From assembly GCF_029227915.1 (NCBI RefSeq), contig NC_079887.1, positions 21,017,650-21,081,649 of the forward strand: 64,000 nucleotides of DNA. The letters are read 5' to 3'. The notes beneath the pieces were generated by a model that saw only the letters and a program-made list of their open reading frames with translations, did no database searches and had not been told where the DNA came from. The position numbers were made by a program, and so were the translations under genes. Shown one piece after another: positions 13,069-24,434 of this stretch (position 1 is its first letter; every line of letters starts with the position of its first letter). Origin of the DNA: Hydractinia symbiolongicarpus. Taxonomy: Eukaryota; Cnidaria; Hydrozoa; Anthoathecata; Hydractiniidae.

Positions 13069-14981
13069 TGACATAACGAACTGATTCGACATAACGAACT
13101 GATTCTGACATAACGAACTGATTCCACATCACGAACTGATTCGACACAGCGAACTGATTCGACATAACGAACTGATTCGACATAACGAACTGATTCGACA
13201 CAACGAACTGATTCGACACAACGAACTGATTCGACATAACTATCTGATTCGACACAACGAACTGATTCGACATAACGAACTGATTTGACATAACAAACTG
13301 ATTCCACATCACGAACTGATTCGACACAACGAACTGATTCGACATAACGAACTGCTTCGACATAACGAACTGATTCGACATAACGAACTGATTCGACACA
13401 ACGAACTGATTGGACACAACGAACTGCTTCGACATAACGAACTAATTCGACACAACGAACTGCTTCCACATAACAAACTGATTCCATATCACGAACTGAT
13501 TTGACACAACGAACTGATTCGACATAACGAACTGCTTCGACATAACGAACTGCTTCGACATAACGAACTGATTCGACAAAACGAACTGATTCGACATAAC
13601 GAACTGCTTCGACATAACGAACTGCTTCGACATAACGAACTGATTCGACAAAACGAACTGATTCGACATAACGAACTGCTTCGACATAACGAACTGCTTC
13701 GACATAACGAACTGATTCGACACAACGAACTGCTTCGACATAACGAACTGCTTCTACATAACGAACTGATTCGACACAACGAACTGCTTCGACATAACGA
13801 ACTGATTCGACATAACGAACTGATTTGACATAACAAACTGATTCCACATCACGAACTGCTTCGACATAACGAACTGCTTCGGCATAACGAACTGATTCGA
13901 CAAAACGAACTGATTCGACAAAACGAACTGATTCGACATAACGAACTGATTCCACATCACGAACTGATTCGACACAACGAACTGATTCGACATAACGAAC
14001 TGCTTCGACATAACGAACTGCTTCGACATAACGAACTGATTCGACAAAACGAACTGATTCGACATAACGAACTGCTTCGACATAACGAACTGCTTCGACA
14101 TAACGAACTGATTCGACAAAACGAACTGATTCGACATAACGAACTGCTTCGACATAACGAACTGCTTCGACATAACGAACTGATTCGACACAACGAACTG
14201 CTTCGACATAACGAACTGCTTCTACATAACGAACTGATTCGACACAACGAACTGCTTCGACATAACGAACTGATTCGACATAACGAACTGATTTGACATA
14301 ACAAACTGATTCCACATCACGAACTGCTTCGACATAACGAACTGCTTCGGCATAACGAACTGATTCGACACAACGAACTGATTCGACAAAACGAACTGAT
14401 TCGACATAACGAACTGATTTGACATAACAAACTGATTCCACATCACGAACTGATTCGACACAACGAACTGATTCGACATAACGAACTGCTTCGACATAAC
14501 GAACTGCTTCGACATAACGAACTGATTCGACAAAACGAACTGATTCGACATAACGAACTGCTTCGACATAACGAACTGCTTCGACATAACGAACTGATTC
14601 GACACAACGAACTGCTTCGACATAACGAACTGCTTCGACATAGCGAACTGATTCGACATAACGAACTGATTCGACATAACGAACTAATTCGACACAACGA
14701 ACTGATTCGACATAACGAACTGCTTCGACATAACGAACTGCTTCGACATAACAAACTGCTTCGAGATAACGAACTGCTTCGACATAACGAACTGATTCAA
14801 CATAACGAACTGCTTCGACATAACGAACTGATTCGACAAAACGAACTGATTCGACATAACAAACTGATTCCACATCACGAACTGATTCGACATAACGAAC
14901 TGATTTGACATAACAAACTGATTCGACATAACGAACTGCTTCGACATAACGAACTGATTCCACATAACCAACTGATTTGAC
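13069..14981. repeat. 18-bp minisatellite, about 106 units, with 468-bp higher-order repeat
   Basis: The unit on the plus strand is CGACATAACGAACTGATT, with frequent variants: GCTT for GATT, CACAACG, CAAAACG and CACATCACG. The order of variants itself repeats. Marker units such as CTTCTACATAACG recur exactly 468 bp apart (13751 and 14219), and the GATTCCA units recur at 468 bp (13480 to 13948) and then 486 bp (to 14434), which is 26 and then 27 units. Because 18 is a multiple of 3 and the unit lacks minus-strand stops, all three minus frames stay open, giving hexapeptides SVRYVE, QFVMSN and SSLCRI. One single-base insertion (GATTCTGACAT near 13105) breaks the phase at the left edge. Each unit carries a TTCG-N6-CGAA dyad. 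Confidence 0.95.
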
Positions 14982-15810
14982 ATGATGATTCGCCTCGTTG
15001 AATAAAAAACTGATTGGACGACACAAAAACTTATCCAACGACTTAAAAAATCAAAACTGATTTCGCTTCGTAGTAATCCGTCCTTTGGAATAGTGGTGAG
15101 CATGTTAGTCTAATTAACTAAGCTTTCTTAGAGGATGCCCAAAATTCAATCTTCTTTACAAAAACTTAGATGCAAAAAGTGTTTAAAAGTACATCCCGAA
15201 TTTAAATCAGCTAATACATGTAAATCAATTTCTCACAGCAAAACCCGAATCTAAATCAAGCAATTAGCTGGAAGCCATATGTATTTGTTTGGATGAGTGA
15301 GACCATTCACGCTCAAAATATTTATGCAGGAAAGAAAAAAGAAAAAAGCGTCAAAAAACTCGTTTTTAAACCAGCGTATTTTTCCCGCATAACTATTCCG
15401 ATTTTCCGGTGATGAGGAAAATTATGCTGGGTTTTCTGGCTACAAGCATGTGCGTATGATTTACTAAACAACTTCGCATGTGAGAGTGAGAAAATAAGCA
15501 ATCGAAACGAAAAACAAGGAGAGAAAGGAAAAGGAGTTAACTAAAGTAGCTAACTGGCAAGAACGTAGGTGCTTAATGTAAGAAACACAATTTCATGCCT
15601 AAGACTAGGCTTGTGACATGTAGGCCACATGAAACTAATGGGGGCACGAAATGTTACGCCTGCGTTGGTTGGTATGTCATTTTTGTATAAGGTTACGCCT
15701 TTGGACTTACTGGCATGATTTTATATATATATTTTTATATGATTTTATATATATTGTCGTTTGTCTGTTCTTCTTTTTTTTAATAAACTCTTAACGTAAC
15801 ACAGATACAA
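14982..15810. other. No gene seen; one Helitron-like hairpin
   Basis: At 15365-15450 the text around CTATTCCGATTTTCCGG and ATGCTGGGTTTTCTGGCT matches the hairpin end of the 6593-6836 repeat, so a Helitron-like end is likely. Nothing else is recognised. Confidence 0.35.
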
Positions 15811-15892
15811 CCGACTGGTAGCCTTGTAGTATGGCGTTGGCTTCCAGTGCGAGAGGTCTTTGGTTCAAACCATGACCAAGTCGTGCTAGAGG
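15811..15892 (+). repeat. Possible tRNA-derived SINE head
   Basis: A B-box-like GGTTCAAACC lies about 45 nt after an A-box-like GGTAGCCTTGTAGTATGG. The flanks CGACTGG and CCAAGTCG are almost complementary. The T arm pairs over only 3 bp, so it is not a functional tRNA. It may be the tRNA-related head of a SINE, or chance. Confidence 0.3.
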
Positions 15893-17013
15893 CTATAAAA
15901 GTGTGAATATATCTTTTCTGTTCAGTGCTCGGCATGGGAATGGGATTGATATCTTAGCCGGTTGTCTGGTTGAGCGATTGATGTGCTTTCACAACTTTTG
16001 TAGCTCAAATGGGAGCTTCAAATGCACTAGGACGACCCCTTCGCGGGAATCTCGTTAATGGCAGATTTCTTCAGACAAATTTGATATTTCGCGCAAGTGA
16101 CGAACAGACTTTCTCGTGATAATGATGTACTAAAAATACCGAAGCCGACAGAATTTTCAGGTGTTTTCAATGGTATATTTAATTCATATGATCATCGGGG
16201 AACTTTAAATGATATGGCTTCTCCAAACATTGTTGATTGGATAAAGCTATCATCCAGGTATATTCATTCCATCAAACAATCAATTTAATTTCTCTAAGTA
16301 CAACGGATTCTTAGAGAAAGGAATTTTAAAGCAAAGCTCTATAAACTTTCATAAAATCTCTTATAAGTTCAGGCTAGCCCCTTAAAATATGTTTTTGGTA
16401 AAAGAATGTGTAAATTTTAATTGTTGTTTCCTTATCCTAATTACATATTCTGATATGTTTTTCACTTACTCAGATTTTAACTTTTTAGACAATAATAATC
16501 ATAACTAGACAGTGTATATATTGTACGGATATCCTGTGCACATACTATCTTCAGTTATGGAAAGTGTTGAAAGCACAATGGACACGGCGCATTATATCAA
16601 CAGAAAAGAAATACAGGTATGAGTAAATACAGTTTCATTTTGGTACTACAGTATACACCTTTTTTCTATAAGAAACACGATCTTAAGAAACATGAGAGTC
16701 AAATTGTTTAAGGTTTAAGAAACATATAAGAAACATCATCAGGATGAGTTAGCAAAAAGAAAGGTTATGAAGTTTAGAATTAAAAATAAAATAAAATAAA
16801 TAGTAATTTTAACTGTCAGTAGACATTGTGTGGCTGGTTATGTGAAAAATGTTTTAATCTCATCTCCCTGTTCAATTGCAAGTGAACACCACAGAAATGT
16901 TTCCCGTGTGAAATTTAAGTTAAACTAACCATTTCAGGTTAGTTTAAAAACTTAAAAAAAAATACAGTCACGCACAACTCCAATTTCCTGTTTATAATAA
17001 AAAACCGGTTAAA
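15893..17013. other. No gene seen
   Basis: One ORF of 63 codons (16097-16288) has no recognisable domain and no exon partners. Otherwise AT-rich and featureless. Confidence 0.4.
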
Positions 17014-17151
17014 CCAGTCGTTAGCCCGTGGAAAAATCCACGGGTTCGCCCGTCCTTTTTATACCTGACTGTATGCTTCTCGCTACTTGCGCAGCTAAGC
17101 TACCATTTTGCGTGACAGACGGACAGACGTATACGGGTATTATAATATAGA
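17014..17151 (-). mobile_element. Miniature Helitron, 138 bp
   Basis: Read on the minus strand it starts TCTATATTATAATACCCG and ends with the hairpin CCCGTGGATTTTTCCACGGG, then CTAACGACTGG, flanked by T. This is Helitron architecture: 5' TC, a GC-rich hairpin about 10 nt before a CTRR end, insertion at an A-T dinucleotide and no target duplication. It has the same length as the copy at 27692-27829. No coding capacity, so it would depend on a Rep-helicase from elsewhere. Confidence 0.8.
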
Positions 17152-17360
17152 TAGATAGATTTTATCTTTTCTAGAAATAAACTTTTTACACGGTATGTAC
17201 ATTAGTGTTGACTATAATTTAAGTTCTGTTTATCAACGTTCTGTGAAGAAAAAGGTATTAAGAAATAAGATGAAAAAGTAACACAGAAAAGAGAAACGTA
17301 AACGCCTCTATAAAGATTAAAAGAAAGAGACGCTCGAAAAAGATAAAAAACTCTTGTTGC

Positions 17361-17760
17361 TTGAAAGACAAAACTTTTAAAAAAAGAGGTTCAAAAACAC
17401 GAAAAGCAGCTGGTTTAAGTTCCAACCGAATGATATCGATAAATTCTCTATCATCAACATTACACAAAAAATTTATAATTAACACCGTTAAACACCGTTT
17501 AAAGTGTATTTTGTCGGAGTTTATTGGAGAAGACAGCAAATTCTCTCCCAATCTTCATTCAGTTATGGAAAAATGTAATTTATCGAAGTCTGGTACAAGT
17601 GATAACAGGAATTTGCAAGGGATTTGGTTTCATGCACAGCAAAAATATTTTGTACAACGATATAGCAAAAACATTGTCTTACGATTATAGGTTGATTTTT
17701 CTGACTTGCGACATGCCATAAAGCGTGGTAGTGAAAAGTAGAAAACATTGTCATCTTGTT
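17361..17760 (+). pseudogene. Possible protein-kinase relic
   Basis: Two frames carry kinase-like words. ICKGFGFMHSKNILYNDIA resembles a catalytic-loop context, where the family normally has HxD or HND. After a frame change at about 17690, VDFSDLRHAIKR resembles the activation-segment start, with DFS where DFG is usual. The conserved lysine after the catalytic Asp is not seen, and stops interrupt the C-lobe. If it is a kinase it is dead. The upstream part (17361-17520) is basic and unrecognised. Confidence 0.35.
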
Positions 17761-18208
17761 TTCGAATTAAAGAACGTACCTGGTTCTTATTAAAATATTG
17801 AAACAAATGCTGACAGTATTGGATATAATTTTGAAAAAGTTGCAAAAAGATTAAAGTGGGAGGGATTGGATAATATTTCTACTTCTATGATGAACAAAGT
17901 TCCGTTAAATTTAAGCAAAGTAGTATTTAATCTGGGAAACCTCACAACTATAGTTGTTAACTAAAAACTGTATTTACTTTGTTATTGTGAGTTCGATGTT
18001 TTTTGTGTACATGCCCAATGTTTTAACATTCTTTTGCAACCTGGACATCCACACACGGCACATTTTTGCATCCTCGTTTTGCGACTAAACGTTTGTTGGC
18101 TGTTCATGCATGCACTAGTCTAGCTTGACGCGTTAGTGGATGGAGCATATCTTTATGCTTATAGGCGGTACGTGTTTGTGTACATGCCTAGCACACTACA
18201 CATTCACA

Positions 18209-19832
18209 CACAGCACATTTTTTGCGTTTTTGTTTTGCGACTAAAAGTTTGTTGTATTTCAGTTAAAATTGTTAAATATAAAATAAAATTTGGTAAATCC
18301 TTTTTTCATGGCATAATTATCATTATCAATTTTTAATATGAAGAGTCTTTTGAAGTACAAATTGTATTTTGTTCAACAAAAGGAGACTGTTCGTTAGTGA
18401 AATTTATTAAAAAGTTGTTGTTGTCTAGTCAGAAGCAGCGAAAATGTTGGTCCGCATAAATCGGTAGAAGTGCACAATTTTAGAAGTGGTTTTGCAACAG
18501 AAAAACGTCATGCATGACTTAACTCTTAGATCCGCATCCAGATAACAATACACCAGATTTCTTATTCGGACAACTTTAGAACACCTTGCTCAAATAAAGA
18601 CAATTTCCAAACAGACATGTCAACGTCTTCTTTGTTGTCGGATAACACGTAAATGTTAGATTGAAGTTGCCAAAACAGAAGAACATCAAGTTATTTTCTC
18701 TTCTGTTGGGCTGTTCATATGGGAAAAGTTTACTTGGTTAGCGGGGAAATATTTCAGCATGATATATTTTTACTTTCTGTTCATATGGTATGGGCGAGAA
18801 AACCTTTTCTCGGGTGAGAAAATACCATGTGATAAGTTTCTATTGTTTATTGTGATAAGAGCCTATTGTTATTTTTGAAAATTATGCCGAATTGACATAA
18901 ATTTATTTTGCCTATTGAGGAAACTTCTGTTCATATGGGAAATGCATTACCCGGTTACCGAGATCTCGATCATGCGCACCCGAGATCTCGGTACGCGGGT
19001 AAATATTTTAGTTTATATGAACGCACCTAAATCTTGTTAGGAGTTTGTTAACAACCCGAGATTTCGACCGGATATCATGCTGAAACATTTACCCGGTTCC
19101 CGAGGAAATATTTCCCATATGAACAGCCCCTTAGTGTTATCTTTATGTACGATTTGAAGTGAAAGATCGACTTTATTTTATTTTAGTTTTTTGGAATGAA
19201 TGCCTATTGTGATTATTTAAATCTGTCGGATTCTTTGAATTTTCAAAGCTCAAGTATTTATACTTAATTCACACACAAACTGCAAGAAGAAAACGAAACG
19301 TATCACACAAACATGTTTTCAAGTTAAGTATACTTTTAATATCGTTTAAATTTCAACTGAATCAGGATTTTGTTGTTTTTGTTTAAACTTATTTGTCCTT
19401 TCATTTTTTTATTTGTGTTCTTTCAATAAAGATTTTATAAAAAATAGTGGAAAAAAATGGCGTCAAATTTTTTTGGGGTAAAACATACGTCTATTTTACA
19501 TCGTATTTTTGATTAATATCATACCGGTGAAAAGACACAGCAGTTTTCCTACTATATAGAGCATTCCATGACTCTATAGTGTTATCAGTTTTCGACAAGC
19601 GTAAACTCAAAAAAACATTTTTAACTTCCTGGAATAAATTTCACTAACGAACAGTCTCCTTTTGTTGAACAAAATACAATTTGTACTTCAAAAGACTCTT
19701 TATATTAAAAATTGATAATGATTATTATGCCATGAAAAAAGGATTTACCAAATTTTATTTTATATTTAACAATTTTAACTGAAATACAACAAACTTTTAG
19801 TCGCAAAACAAAAACGCAAAAAATGTGCCGTG
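18209..19832. mobile_element. 1.6-kb element with about 196-bp terminal inverted repeats
   Basis: Arms 18213-18408 and 19633-19828 are near-perfect reverse complements, beginning GCACATTTTTTGCG and ending AATTTATT inward. The arms extend a few bases outward with one mismatch (CACAGC versus CACGGC). No long ORF lies inside. The interior contains a separate 423-bp MITE. A flanking target duplication is not evident. An imperfect direct copy of the left arm start occurs just upstream at 18005-18100. It is probably a long-TIR nonautonomous DNA transposon or a fold-back element; its superfamily is not decided. Confidence 0.7.
18708..19130. mobile_element. Nested MITE, 423 bp
   Basis: The ends are GGGCTGTTCATATGGGAAA and its complement TTTCCCATATGAACAGCCC. 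The inverted similarity continues inward (CGGGGAAATATTTCAGCATGA versus TCATGCTGAAACATTTACCCGG). Noncoding. It lies inside the 18209-19832 element, so it inserted later. Confidence 0.75.
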
Positions 19833-19834
19833 AT

Positions 19835-19945
19835 ATTGCGTTGACTAAACGTTTTCGACATAGCAGTTCTTGTAGGGTAAGAATGCGTGTACCCAAAGGG
19901 CCATTCAATTTCTCATTAATAAAATTTGTTTTTTGGCACAGCAAA
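19835..19945 (-). other. Exon-like segment, possibly SOCS-box-like, repeated in the window
   Basis: The minus frame reads NEKLNGPLGTRI followed by LTLQELLCRKRLVNAI. The first half recurs on plus at 25029-25062, and the second half recurs on minus at about 36165-36215 with one base inserted. A leucine-cysteine-arginine pattern like LxxLCRxxI is what a SOCS box shows, but this is weak evidence. It may instead be part of an unknown repeat. Confidence 0.3.
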
Positions 19946-20160
19946 AGTCAATATCCTTATCTGTTTAACAATTAGCTCACCTTTCCAATTTTGAATTTCC
20001 ATCCGGGTGAAATCAAATTTTGGAATTTTGGATTTTTTTCAATTTTGGATTTCTTCAATTTAAAGTTTCAATTCCTGACTAATATGTTTTTCAATTTTAG
20101 GAGTTTTATTTTTTTTTAATTTCACACGTTACGCAGGTCACCTGTTTAGATTTTCGACAT

Positions 20161-20310
20161 TTTTTTGTCTAGTCACCACTAAGGAGGGTTGTCGCGTATG
20201 TTAGTACATTCACTTATTTTCACTCTTTCAGACAATAGTCTAGAAAAGTTCAGACTAATAAATTTTTCTTGTCTATTCACCACGAAGGAGGGTGTTGCGC
20301 ATGTAAGTCC
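20161..20310. repeat. Two diverged direct repeats of about 45 bp
   Basis: TTGTCTAGTCACCACTAAGG (near 20165) and TTGTCTATTCACCACGAAGG (near 20267) each continue as GAGGGTTGTCGCGTATGTTAGT-like text. They precede the transposase relic by about 100 bp and could be its upstream region. Confidence 0.5.
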
Positions 20311-20402
20311 GTAACTTTATTCGCAAGTGTGTCTTTTTTCACTCGTTTCTCTACTCTTTGATACACAAAAAGTATCGATGGAATATTTATCGCAACTTTT
20401 GA

Positions 20403-22008
20403 ATGAAAAAAACACAGAAAGAGATCAGCGATATTTTTAAGTCTATGTACCCTGGAGTAAGAGGGTTAAGCGAAAGATCTGCGAAGAGATTTTGCAGTAA
20501 ACACAACATGACTTCGCGGAAGTCACAAGAAGAAATAAACAGATTGATAGCATCAGCAGTAAGAGAGGTATACAAATGTTCTTATCTTTTCTTATTTAAT
20601 TTTAATAAACACGTAAGAGATAAATATACTTTTCAACTTTTCAAGGTTGGCCCACGTACGGACGAAAAATGATGACAGGCAACATAAGACAAAAACACAA
20701 TTTGAATGTAAGTCAAAAACGTGTTGCCAAAGCATTGACAATTGCCTCACCAGGAAATCAAGAAAGGAAGAGGATGGAAACCGAGCGGTTGATGAATCCA
20801 GTCTCATATCAGGCGGATTATTTTGGTCATAAGCTACATATTGACCGGAACAAAAAGGTGGCAATGTATGGAGTAACTCATGTGGTAGCTATAGATGGAC
20901 ATACCAGGTATGTTACGGCAGGATGGCAATTAAAAATAACGTTAAAATACATGAAAATATATACAGGTGAGAATTTCTTATCACATTTAAATGTTTCGTG
21001 AATGTATTTAAATGTAGTTTTTAAGCATATATTCCAACAATACGTTATTTCTTTACCTCAGAAAAACCTTGGTAACATACGGAATACCTAATCAACTGTG
21101 AGTTGATTGCGGTAGAGAATTTTATTTAATCCTTGGAATGCAAGAGCATTTAGCAATGCTTCTTGGTAATCAAGCAATAGACTGTTATCGACAAACAGAA
21201 TCTAAGCAGGTTAGAAAGAAAAAAAATTAATCATGAAATTTTAATAGGCAGGATATTTGTCTCTTAATTGAATCCTTTCAGAACCGCCCTATTGAAAGAT
21301 TTTGGATGGAGGTAAACCGTCGTGTAAATTATCCTTTAAAAACAGTTCTTGTATTTATGAAAAATGAAGAGATCATTGATATGTTAAACGACTGCGTAAA
21401 ATTTTGTGTATCATTTGTTTCTTGCTTGGTAGCGTGTTATGGTCTTCACATTGTTATTTCTTCGTGGAATAATCACCCTATTCCAGGCATATATATTCAT
21501 TACCAATTAAATAATTATTGTTGTATCTCTTTATAACAAATCAATTTATTTAACAGAGCATTATGGTTCCAAAAGATCCCTTAGTGTTTAAAGCGAAATT
21601 GTTGTAAAAAAATGTAATAATCGCTGCAAACAAGGTTGTCCGTATGGTTCGTATTGCTTGATTCCTAAATTTCTTTTTTTTTGGCAGAGGCGTGCCGTCA
21701 GTAATTAAAACCAGAAGTAATGGGATCGTACCATTGATGGAAGAAGTTGTATTAAATGGAAAAGGAGCTAATTACTTTACATGCAGTGGTACCCTGAATC
21801 AACGATTGCCAGTGATAGTGTGTTTGGAGTCGATCCACTTTTCAATTCACCAAGCCTTTTATCAGAAAGAATGCGAGAGTTTGAAAGCCGCTATAGTATT
21901 TCTGACCTTTTTGGATCTCTAGCGAATGAAACAATTGACAATTTCCGAGAAGCTCTTCTGTATTTTATTAACTTAACACGTACATTACAACTAAGGATTA
22001 CATTATAA
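20403..22008 (+). pseudogene. Integrase-core (DDE/RNase H-fold) transposase, broken, multi-exon
   Basis: Segments appear in the order of a widespread animal transposase-like family: an N-terminal part (VRGLSERSAKRFC, then basic helices), VSQKRVAKAL, NPVSYQADYFGHKLH, the core YGVTHVVAIDGHTR, MAIKNNVKIHENIY, VDCGREFYLILGMQ, IERFWMEVNRRVNYPLK, SSWNNHPIPG, RGVPSV and SLANETIDNFREAL. Exons are separated by apparent introns, for example a donor near 20559-20568 with acceptor AG at 20645, a donor at about 20966, and an acceptor before 21282; one junction (21485) would need a GC donor. Single-base losses near 20650 and 20928 and a frame change near 21790 break it. It would have bound element ends and cut DNA. 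The family name is not certain. Terminal repeats were not found. Confidence 0.75.
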
Positions 22009-22620
22009 CTGTGAAAAATTATTCTTTGTATTTCAATCTTCCTCTTCCCTGCTCCCATGTGTTAAGAAAATTACTAAGAACAGCTATTTACTATATTATA
22101 CACTTTTATAAGAACAATGATAATTACTTAATTAAGCAAAAAATGAGAACAATGGCGAGACTGAAGTGTTACTGTTATTTTATTTTTTAAAAATGCTTGT
22201 CAACAAGAATCCGGTTAATTTAGAAATTTTATTTTTTCAAAATCTTCATTATTTCACGAGTTAGCACTAAACATAATTTCAAACACTTAAAATTATTGAA
22301 AAGTTTAAAATACATTAACGAAGAACGTAACTTTAAAAAAAGATAAACATTCTTGTATAAAGAAAACATGTATGTTATTATTATATCCACTTTATACCAG
22401 TGGATCTAGTCACTTATGCGAATAAAGTGAAAATTTTGTGATATTTTTGTGCTAATGATTTGGAAAATGAGCGGAATTTTTTCCAAAAAAAGTTGCGGTA
22501 AAATAAACGTTAAGTTACCCGCCCTGTTTTATCGCTAAGTTTATTGTTTTGATATTATTTCGTGCTGTAAATGAGGGATTATATTATAACGAAAATCAGC
22601 CGGATTTAAAATGTTTATGT

Positions 22621-23378
22621 TTAACCCTATTCAGTCCGGGGGGGGGGGGGGGGGGGAGGATTCCGCCCTTCCTGATTCCGCCCCTCCTGACGGTTTTTTT
22701 AATAACTCTTTAATGCTATGTTGCATGGCTACAATACTTACTGAGTTTCAATATTTATCTATTAGACACCTGCATACAAAATTTTTGGTCCCATACCTTT
22801 CAGAGGCTTTGATATTAGCTATTACTCGAAACTACCCCTAAAAATCTCTATGAAACCCTTATAATAGGAAAAATATAATAATTTTTGTTAGGATTATGTT
22901 TAGAACTTGAAACTTACAACACGACTTTGTTTCATCAAGAAGAATCATTTTGCATGTTTTGGTCACGTGGTTAATCCGATTTCCCAATTTTTTCGGATTT
23001 TATCCGAAAATCGATAAAAACCGAATTTTCGGGCAATATTTGGCAATTTTTCATACGATCTGTGTGAAAACCGGAAAATATGTTAAATTTATTTAGCTTT
23101 CAGAAATTTCAAACAGAATGTAAAAATTCGTTCTAGAACTAAAGTAATTGAATTTTAAGCAGATAGTGGCATTTTGAACAAATTTCAAGCTTTTGATGAC
23201 TTCATACAAAATGTGATGACGTAAGCAAAAATTTATTGCTGACATTTTGTTTTTGTGACGTACTATAGGTGTGCCAAGTTTGATTCAATTTGGACAAGCA
23301 TATGAAAAGTTATTGAGGGGGGGGGGGCGGATTCCGCACCCCGGTATGTTCGAAAAACCCCGGACCGAATAGGGTTAA
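22621..23378 (+). mobile_element. piggyBac-type MITE, copy 1
   Basis: It is flanked by TTAA on both sides (22621-22624 and 23375-23378). Inverted ends are CCCTATTCAGTCCGGGG and CCCCGGACCGAATAGGG. TTAA target duplication plus a CCCTA start is the piggyBac pattern. A run of about 20 Gs follows the left end and a second G run (about 23318) precedes the right end. The 758-bp interior is noncoding. Copy 2 at 32463-33216 is about the same length and lies in the opposite orientation. Confidence 0.8.
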
Positions 23379-23699
23379 AGTACTTGCAAATTAAATGGAA
23401 GTCTCGAAACCAACCTTAAAATTTCCAGACGTCTGTTTGGTTAGGCATATTTTAATGTAACAAATATTTTTTAGCTGTATAAATGTTTTCTCTGCGACAT
23501 AATGAAAAGGCATGCCGCAGAAGCCCGACTGAATTATTTCGAATGTGCTATCAAAGTGGCAAATATCTGGCCCCCTTTTTCGACCAATAAAGAAGTAACT
23601 ATTATGTTTTTTTATCGCTTGTTCTTAGATGCAAAACGTGTTTTTATTACCTATGACATTTTAACATTAAGTAAAAACAACAGATTTTCAGTTATTAAA

Positions 23700-24434
23700 T
23701 ATAATATTTTTAAGGACTTCTAAAATACAATTTAATCTTTCCACAGTATAAGCGTTCATATCAATGGAACAACAGTGTGGGCACCGCTCCTCGTTTACTG
23801 CCCATTGTAAAATGCAGCTCGCACAACCGAGAATTTGCCTGCAGCAAGACGATAAATTGGTTGGTGGTGTAGAAAAATCGTTGCAAATGAGACATTGAAA
23901 CGCATCAACCAAAGGGGGCTTTTATTCTGTGCATTTGTTATGATCTCTTCAACGCTTCTACCACTGCGACACTCTACAGCCACCATGGACTTTATAGACG
24001 CCTTTATTTCTTCCAGTTTCATTAAGATGTCATCTAAAAATTAAAGTTAAAACATTTTAAATCCAATACGTCGCAGTATAAAAAGCCCCAGAAGTTCTAG
24101 TCACAATATGTCACCTGGCTGTGGCGTTGCAGCTGTGTAAGGTACTGTGTGAGCGTTCAAAGATTGTTGACACGCAGAATACTTCCGTGAATTGCATTTC
24201 CAAAACGACACGCCTGTTGAAAGAAGATTTTTCTTTAGTAGAAACAATACAATAGTTCAGAAAAATTATCAAAGAAAATTGAGAAAGTAAGACTATACCT
24301 CTTGTTGCTGATGAATCTTCATACTTCAGAAGATTTGATTGTACTAGTACTATATTTGTATCGTTGAACATGTTCATTGCGGCACTAGTTATGTTTCTCA
24401 CATCTTCGTTGATTTGCGCATGCACCATTCTCAC
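23700..24434 (-). pseudogene. RING-like zinc-finger gene, three exon blocks, one frameshift
   Basis: Three blocks in order on the minus strand are: 24434 to about 24298, starting MRMVHAQINEDVRNIT; about 24215 to 24110, with the Cys-containing block SFWKCNSRKYSACQQS; and 24022 to 23700. The last ends in a RING-like cysteine array: CLIC, a CC pair, CASC, then CPHC with spacing near C3HC4/C4C4. A one-base shift in a poly-C run (about 23918) separates the helix MKLEEIKASIKSMV from the RING part. RING domains usually recruit E2 enzymes for ubiquitin transfer. The gene is convergent with the transposase relic, with the MITE between them. It could be a companion gene of that transposon, or a host relic. 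Confidence 0.55.

Noticed and set aside
13069-14981. CRISPR array
   Set aside because: Units abut without unique spacers and the DNA is eukaryotic; it is a tandem minisatellite.
13008-15038. 676-codon minus-strand ORF read as a repeat-protein gene
   Set aside because: The open frame follows from an 18-bp unit without stops; all three frames are open, and unit changes alter residues freely. No start context or splice structure supports a gene.
22611-22841. ORF with a poly-glycine run
   Set aside because: It is the G run and end of the piggyBac-type MITE read as protein.
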